23,938 nt of DNA from CAWINH01 sp963837425 (lineage in GTDB: Bacteria > Chloroflexota > Limnocylindria > QHBO01): the NCBI GenBank assembly GCA_963837425.1, contig CAWINH010000011.1, forward strand, positions 1 through 23,938. The letters run 5' to 3'. Shown piece by piece: positions 20,571 through 23,938 of this stretch. Position 1 is the stretch's first letter. Each line of letters starts with the position of its first letter. Under the pieces are notes generated by a model. The model did no database searches. It saw only the letters and a list, made by a program, of their open reading frames with translations, and was not told the DNA's origin. The position numbers and the translations under genes are program-made.

Positions 20571-21317
20571 TCAGCGGACCAGCGGCGCGAGAACGAAGAG
20601 GGCGATCGCAACGAGGACGAGGCCTCCGCCGAGCAGGGTGAGCGCCGCGCCGACGACGAGCCTGCGCCGCCCGGCTCCGCCGAGCAGTCGCATCGCGTCG
20701 GGCAGGTCGAGGGCGGCGATCAGGTAGCCGCCGGGAGGCGGCGCCAGCTGCACCTCCCCGTCGGGCCGGCGCACGACGCGGGCGAGCACGAGGAGGCGGT
20801 CCACGGCGTTGATGGTGCGGGTCACCGCGCGCGCCGCGGTGGCTGCGCCGCCCTCGGCGCGCAGCCGCTCGATGGCCGGCGCGTAACTCTCGTCCAGCTC
20901 GCCGGGATCGCCCTCCCAGACATACGGGATGCTGATCAGCGGTTCGGCGGCCTCCCCGGCGTCGATCGAGACCGAGCCGGCATGGTCCCAGAGCTCGAAG
21001 CCGCGACTGGCCCGGACGCGCTCGATCGAGCGCCAGCGGCCGTCGGGGAGCCGAATCTCGACATCGCGATGGAGGGCCACCAGCCGCTCGTCGCGGGCGG
21101 TGACGATCGGATCCGGGCAGCGAATGCGGCCCACCACCCTTATCGGCCGCCGCGGGAGCTCCTCGAGGTCGAGCAGGTCGCCAACCGCCAGCTCGCGCGC
21201 GCCGGCCAGGCGGCGGCCGATGGCCACGCGGGCTCCGGAGCCCCTGGCGAGCAGCAGCCCGGCCGCGGCGAGCAGCAGCCCGACGAGGGCCAGACCGTTC
21301 CCGACGAGTGCGAGCAC
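20571..21317 (-). CDS. Bacterial GIDE-domain membrane protein (MUL1-like, no RING)
   Basis: This 248-residue protein has an N-terminal hydrophobic helix (2-24: LALVGNGLALVGLLLAAAGLLLA) and a C-terminal helix (222-245: VVGAALTLLGGGLVLVAIALFV). Between them is a domain resembling GIDE of the mitochondrial ligase MUL1. It shows RVVGRIRCPDPIVTARDERLVALHRDVEIR, RWRSIERVRASRGFELWD and GSVSIDAGEA, followed by a helical extension. Bacterial members lack the RING finger, so ubiquitin ligation is not expected, and their role is unknown. The GTG start at 21317 lies 7 nt after the YbaK-type gene, indicating an operon from the 21820 promoter. The family call rests on the pattern of the VxGxxxCxxP and WxxxE segments and is moderately sure. 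Confidence 0.7.
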   Translation of the reverse strand: MLALVGNGLALVGLLLAAAGLLLARGSGARVAIGRRLAGARELAVGDLLDLEELPRRPIRVVGRIRCPDPIVTARDERLVALHRDVEIRLPDGRWRSIERVRASRGFELWDHAGSVSIDAGEAAEPLISIPYVWEGDPGELDESYAPAIERLRAEGGAATAARAVTRTINAVDRLLVLARVVRRPDGEVQLAPPPGGYLIAALDLPDAMRLLGGAGRRRLVVGAALTLLGGGLVLVAIALFVLAPLVR

Positions 21318-21324
21318 GGGCTGG

Positions 21325-21813
21325 CTATCGATCCTCGGCCAGGTCGGCGCGGCGGGCGCCGGCCGCCGCGGCGAGGCGCGCAGGGTCGACCCGGAACACC
21401 GCGTCGGGGAGGCCGGCCGCGGCCCAGACCTCGTGGTGCGCGAGAAGGTGATCGTCGATCAGGACCGAGAGTGACGCGGCGTGGCCGAGCGGCGGAACGC
21501 CGCCGATCGCGAATCCCGTCGCGGCCCGCGCCTCGTCGCCGGTGGCGCGGCGGACTTCGGCCGCTCCGAGCGCCGTTGCAAGCTTGCCGGTGTCCAGGCG
21601 ATCGTCGCCCCCAACGAGGGCGATCACCGCGCGGCCATCGGCCATGAAGACGAGAGACTTCACGATCTGGGCGACGTCACAGCCGACCGCCGCAGCGGCG
21701 TCGAGCGCGGTCCGCGTGCCGGCCGGAAAGCGCTCGACGGCGATCTCCAGGCCCGCCCCGCGGGCCGCCTCGATCACGCGCGCGACGTTCGGATGGACGG
21801 CGGCATCGGTCAT
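21325..21813 (-). CDS. YbaK/ProX-type aminoacyl-tRNA deacylase
   Basis: This 162-residue cytoplasmic editing protein hydrolyses mischarged aminoacyl-tRNA (Cys-, Ala- or similar tRNA-Pro in known members). The motifs are ALDAAAAVGCDVAQIVKSLVF with the catalytic-site lysine K52, ALVGGDDRLDTGKLA, ATGFAIGGVPPLGH (the conserved GGxPPxGH loop) and SVLIDDHLLAHHEVWAAAG. The length is normal for stand-alone family members. The ATG at 21813 has TATCAT ending 6 nt upstream, so the mRNA should be leaderless. It is divergent from the TPP-riboswitch thiamine operon and is followed after 7 nt by the GIDE-domain gene. The exact tRNA substrate cannot be told by eye. Confidence 0.92.
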   Translation of the reverse strand: MTDAAVHPNVARVIEAARGAGLEIAVERFPAGTRTALDAAAAVGCDVAQIVKSLVFMADGRAVIALVGGDDRLDTGKLATALGAAEVRRATGDEARAATGFAIGGVPPLGHAASLSVLIDDHLLAHHEVWAAAGLPDAVFRVDPARLAAAAGARRADLAEDR

Positions 21814-21819
21814 GGCCGG

Positions 21820-21825
21820 ATGATA
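21820..21825 (-). promoter_or_regulatory. Leaderless -10 element of the YbaK-GIDE operon
   Basis: TATCAT on the minus strand (21825 to 21820) ends 6 nt before the ATG at 21813. It is the same hexamer as that of the WYL gene and is separated by 10 nt from the divergent TACGCT. Confidence 0.55.
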
Positions 21826-21835
21826 GCGAGCGTGC

Positions 21836-21841
21836 TACGCT
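21836..21841 (+). promoter_or_regulatory. Predicted -10 of the thiamine operon
   Basis: TACGCT lies about 20 nt before the first base of the TPP aptamer, which is the expected place for a promoter feeding the riboswitch. The match is moderate and no -35 is obvious. Confidence 0.4.
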
Positions 21842-21861
21842 GAACGGCGTACAACCCAAGA

Positions 21862-21947
21862 GCGACAGGGGAGCGCGACAGCGCTGAGAGTGCGGCGGAC
21901 CGCAGACCCTCGAACCTGATCTGGGTCATGCCAGCGAAGGGAGTCGG
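21862..21947 (+). promoter_or_regulatory. TPP riboswitch aptamer (THI element)
   Basis: All conserved parts of the thiamine pyrophosphate aptamer are present in order: AGGGGAGC, a GCGCTGAGAG segment, a variable TGCGG-CGGA-CCGCA stem-loop, GACCCTCGAACCTGATCTGG, TCATGCCAGCGAAGGGAG. P1 can close through CGAC (21863-21866) with GTCG (21943-21946). It precedes a thiamine pyrophosphokinase gene and a thiamine-type ECF transporter. Ligand binding should reduce their expression. The expression platform is unclear, but the 3' aptamer strand itself contains an SD-like AAGGGAG (21937-21943), 10 nt before an in-frame ATG at 21954. Confidence 0.96.
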
Positions 21948-22042
21948 TATCTCATGTGCCGCGGCGTGCCCCGATCGGGTGCGCCGTTCGTCGTTCTCGG
22001 GGCCGATGCAGCAGCCGGAACCCGCCGCGAGGCGATCCGGCG

Positions 22043-22048
22043 AAGGAG
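22043..22048 (+). promoter_or_regulatory. Shine-Dalgarno supporting the GTG start of thiN
   Basis: AAGGAG is 7 nt ahead of the GTG at 22056, where similarity to thiamine pyrophosphokinases begins. It competes with an ATG at 21954 whose SD lies inside the aptamer. Confidence 0.55.
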
Positions 22049-22055
22049 CGAGCGG

Positions 22056-22697
22056 GTGAGGGCCATCGTGGTCGCCGACGGCGAGCCGGCCGCCGGCGAC
22101 GCTGGACTGCTCGACGGGGTCGATCTCGTGGTCGCGGCCGATGCCGGCGCAGGCTGGCTGGCGGCGCTCGGGCGGCGCCCCGACCTCCTCGTCGGCGACC
22201 TCGACTCGGTCGATCCCGGGCTGGTGGAGGAGCTGGCTGCCGCCGGGGTGCCGATCGAGCGGCACCCCGCGCACAAGGACGCATCCGACACGGAGCTCGC
22301 GCTGGAACGGGCCGTCGCCGGCGGCGCGGACCGTGTCGTCATCCTCGGTGCCCTCGGGGGCGCGCGCCTCGATCACGAGCTCGCGAACCTGCTCCTGCTC
22401 GCCGATCCGGCCTGGCAACGCCTCGCCGACCTGCGGATCGTCCGCGAGCGGACGGTGGTCCGCGCCTTGCACGCCGGTGCCAGCCTCGCGCTCGAGGCTC
22501 CGATCGGCGCCGTCGTGACCCTGATCCCGATCGCCGGCGACGCCGATGGCGTGCGCACGACCGGGCTCAGATACGAGCTGCACGGCGATCCGCTGCGCAT
22601 CGGCAGATCGCGCGGGCTGTCGAACGTCGTCGTGCAGCGTCCGGCGTCGGTCTCACTGGAGCGCGGGACGCTCCTCGTCATCGAAACGGAGCCGTAG
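22056..22697 (+). CDS. thiN: Thiamine pyrophosphokinase
   Basis: This 213-residue cytoplasmic enzyme transfers pyrophosphate from ATP to thiamine, giving TPP. The fingerprints are IVVADGE at the N-terminus, VVAADAGAGWLAALGRRPDLLVGDLDSVD (25-52) with the catalytic Asp cluster, IERHPAHKDASDTELALE and ILGALGGARLDHELANLLLL. The thiamine-binding C-terminal beta domain carries SLEAPIGAVVTLIPI, GLRYEL, SRGLSNVV and GTLLVIE. The GTG at 22056 follows AAGGAG and matches the family's N-terminus. The same frame is open from an ATG at 21954, adding 34 residues of non-family sequence. It is the first gene after the TPP riboswitch, giving direct feedback, and is followed after 12 nt by the ykoE gene. Imported thiamine would thus be activated by the same operon. 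Confidence 0.92.
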   Translation: MRAIVVADGEPAAGDAGLLDGVDLVVAADAGAGWLAALGRRPDLLVGDLDSVDPGLVEELAAAGVPIERHPAHKDASDTELALERAVAGGADRVVILGALGGARLDHELANLLLLADPAWQRLADLRIVRERTVVRALHAGASLALEAPIGAVVTLIPIAGDADGVRTTGLRYELHGDPLRIGRSRGLSNVVVQRPASVSLERGTLLVIETEP

Positions 22698-22709
22698 AGG
22701 AGGACGATC

Positions 22710-23300
22710 ATGCAGGGCGAAGGGATTCGGCCAACGCAGGGTTGGCGCATCGTGGACATCGTGGTGACGGCCGTGCTGGCAGCGGCCTTCGGCGTCGTCT
22801 TCTGGCAGTGGAACGTCGTCACCCTCCCGCTCTTCAGCGGGCAGGTCAACCCGCTCGCGTACCTCGTCTCGGGGATGTGGCTCGTCCCCGGCGTGCTCGG
22901 CATGCTCATCGTGCGTCGGCCGGGAGCCGCGCTCTTCGCCGAGACGCTGGCCGCCGTCGTCTCCGCCCTCCTCGGATCGGCCTGGGGGCTCGACGTCATC
23001 CTCTCCGGCGCGGTCCAGGGAGCGGGTGCCGAGCTCGTCTTCGCGGCGCTCCTGTATCGGTCCTTCGGCCTCCCCGTCGCGCTGCTGGCGGGTGCCGGCG
23101 CGGCGGTCGGCGAATGGATCCACGACATGCCCGTCTACTACGCGAAGACCGCATTCGGGGTGCAGCTGGGGTACGGGACGTTCATGCTCATCAGCGGCGC
23201 GCTGCTCGCGGGGCTCGGCTCGTGGCTCCTGGTTCGCGCGCTGGCCCGCACCGGCGTCCTGAGCCAGTTCCCGTCGGGTGCCGAACAGCCGGAGGTCTGA
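22710..23300 (+). CDS. ykoE: ECF transporter substrate-binding component, thiamine/HMP type
   Basis: This 196-residue integral membrane protein has five or six helices. WRIVDIVVTAVLAAAFGVVFWQWN, WLVPGVLGMLIVRRPGAALFAE, VVSALLGSAWGLDVILSGAVQGAGAELVFA and the following helices match the YkoE family. YkoE is the S component of the YkoEDC energy-coupling-factor importer for thiamine or its hydroxymethylpyrimidine (HMP) precursor. The conserved WGL and QGxGAELVFA segments are present. The ATG at 22710 has GAGGAGG 6 nt upstream, one of the strongest SD sequences in the window. It lies 12 nt after thiN and just before the ATPase gene, and all are under the TPP riboswitch. Substrate choice between thiamine and its precursors is not decided by sequence alone. 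Confidence 0.92.
   Translation: MQGEGIRPTQGWRIVDIVVTAVLAAAFGVVFWQWNVVTLPLFSGQVNPLAYLVSGMWLVPGVLGMLIVRRPGAALFAETLAAVVSALLGSAWGLDVILSGAVQGAGAELVFAALLYRSFGLPVALLAGAGAAVGEWIHDMPVYYAKTAFGVQLGYGTFMLISGALLAGLGSWLLVRALARTGVLSQFPSGAEQPEV
23291..23296 (+). promoter_or_regulatory. Shine-Dalgarno deciding the ykoD start
   Basis: GGAGGT, a full anti-16S core, lies at the end of ykoE and 8 nt before a CTG at 23305. The nearest standard start in frame is a GTG at 23278, upstream of this SD and without one of its own. Confidence 0.55.
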
Positions 23301-23304
23301 CCCA

Positions 23305-23938
23305 CTGAGCGCACCGCCGCCAGCCAATCCCGTCGCCGTCGAGGCTCGCGGCTGGGGATGGCGCCACGCCGGTCGGCGCAGCTGGGCCCTCCGCGAGGTC
23401 GATCTCCACGTCGAGCCGGGGGAGCGCGTCCTGCTGCTTGGCCCGTCGGGCTCCGGGAAGTCGACGCTCCTGCTCGGGATGGCCGGCCTGCTGAACCCGA
23501 TCGGCGGCGGGGAGGAGCAGGGGAGCCTGGCGATCGACGACGCGCCGCCGCGCGCCGCGCGCGACCGGGTCGGCATCGTGTTCCAGGACCCGTCGGCACA
23601 GCTCGTCATGGGGCGCGCCGGTGACGACGTTGCGTTCGGGCTGGAGAACGCGTGCCTCCCGCCCGATGCGATCTGGTCGCGGGTCGACGCAGCGCTCGCC
23701 GCCGTCGGCTTCGGATACGGACGGGACCGACCGACGGATGCGCTCTCGGGCGGTGAACAGCAGCGCCTCGTCATCGCCGGGGTGCTCGCGATGCGGCCCG
23801 GGCTGCTGCTCCTCGACGAGCCGACCGCGAACCTGGATCCCGATGGCGCGGCCGCGGTCCGCGAGGTGGTGGCGTCCGTCGTGCAGCAGCTGGGCCTGAC
23901 CCTTGTCGTCGTCGAGCACCGCGTCGCGGACTGGCTCC
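23305..23938 (+). CDS. ykoD: ECF transporter ATPase component, N-terminal part (runs off the window)
   Basis: 211 codons are visible; the gene continues past the right edge. It is an ABC ATPase powering the YkoE importer at the membrane. Visible motifs are Walker A GPSGSGKST (46-54), the Q-loop VFQDPSAQLVMG, the signature LSGGEQQRLVIAG, Walker B LLLLDEPTANLDP and the switch histidine in VVVEHR. The DPSAQ Q-loop is typical of ECF ATPases. Members of the YkoD group carry two ATPase domains in one chain, and this would be the first. The start is probably CTG at 23305 behind GGAGGT; GTG at 23278 is the alternative and would overlap ykoE. It closes the riboswitch operon as far as seen, and a YkoC-like T component is expected next. 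Confidence 0.92.
   Translation, partial: MSAPPPANPVAVEARGWGWRHAGRRSWALREVDLHVEPGERVLLLGPSGSGKSTLLLGMAGLLNPIGGGEEQGSLAIDDAPPRAARDRVGIVFQDPSAQLVMGRAGDDVAFGLENACLPPDAIWSRVDAALAAVGFGYGRDRPTDALSGGEQQRLVIAGVLAMRPGLLLLDEPTANLDPDGAAAVREVVASVVQQLGLTLVVVEHRVADWL

Noticed and set aside
1..23938. Mobile element, prophage or genomic island
   Set aside because: No transposase, integrase, terminal inverted repeats, tRNA-flanking direct repeats or change of base composition were seen. The tRNA-Glu is not disrupted.

Overview
The window is a dense, GC-rich (roughly 70% by eye) bacterial chromosome segment with about 26 protein genes, one tRNA and one riboswitch, almost without intergenic DNA. The gene content looks chromosomal and the codon use is uniform. 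No phage, plasmid, insertion sequence or CRISPR is visible. A lineage in Chloroflexota (for example a Limnocylindria-like soil or freshwater group) is my best guess. It rests on the GC content, the Ku/ATP-ligase repair genes, the GAF/GGDEF and PASTA-kinase style proteins with Pro/Thr-rich linkers, and frequent leaderless promoters. An actinobacterium-like relative cannot be excluded without a marker-gene search.

Left part (1-3850, minus strand): a probable operon galU - Ser/Thr kinase with PASTA domains - trxA - Cys-rich two-CW protein - folC (cut by the window edge). It joins nucleotide-sugar supply, envelope sensing, thiol redox and folate metabolism. galU has no ATG, GTG or TTG in a usable position and appears to start at ATC behind a perfect Shine-Dalgarno (SD) sequence. 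Next (3899-5701) come a plus-strand pair of small unknowns (the second a 59-residue zinc ribbon), a tRNA-Glu(TTC), a small membrane protein and a cytoplasmic sulfite-oxidase-like molybdoenzyme.

Centre (5732-14524): a fused APH-type kinase/class-III aminotransferase-fold protein is divergent from a complete ATP-dependent DNA ligase, and both are read from a 34-bp back-to-back leaderless promoter. A 51-bp tandem hairpin array, a SAM methyltransferase and an internally duplicated unknown protein follow. A receiver-only response regulator with a membrane partner runs on the minus strand. Then comes Ku, followed directly by a ligase-fold protein whose catalytic lysine and other nucleotidyl-transfer residues are gone. 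The active ligase, Ku and the dead ligase together suggest non-homologous end joining (NHEJ) with an unusual non-catalytic subunit.

Right part (14521-23938): a WYL regulator overlapping a CYTH phosphatase-like gene, a lipoprotein, and a 1138-residue sensor (HTH, four GAF, GGDEF, degenerate HD-GYP). A GIDE-domain membrane protein follows behind a YbaK-type deacylase. Last is a thiamine locus: TPP riboswitch, thiamine pyrophosphokinase, YkoE-type ECF substrate-binding component, and the ECF ATPase, which runs off the window.

A recurring theme is a TANNNT -10 element (often TAGGAT) ending 6-12 nt before the start codon with no SD, so that many mRNAs should be leaderless. In two or three places the TAG stop codon of one gene is itself the first half of the -10 element of the next. 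All calls come from reading the sequence. No database search was run.
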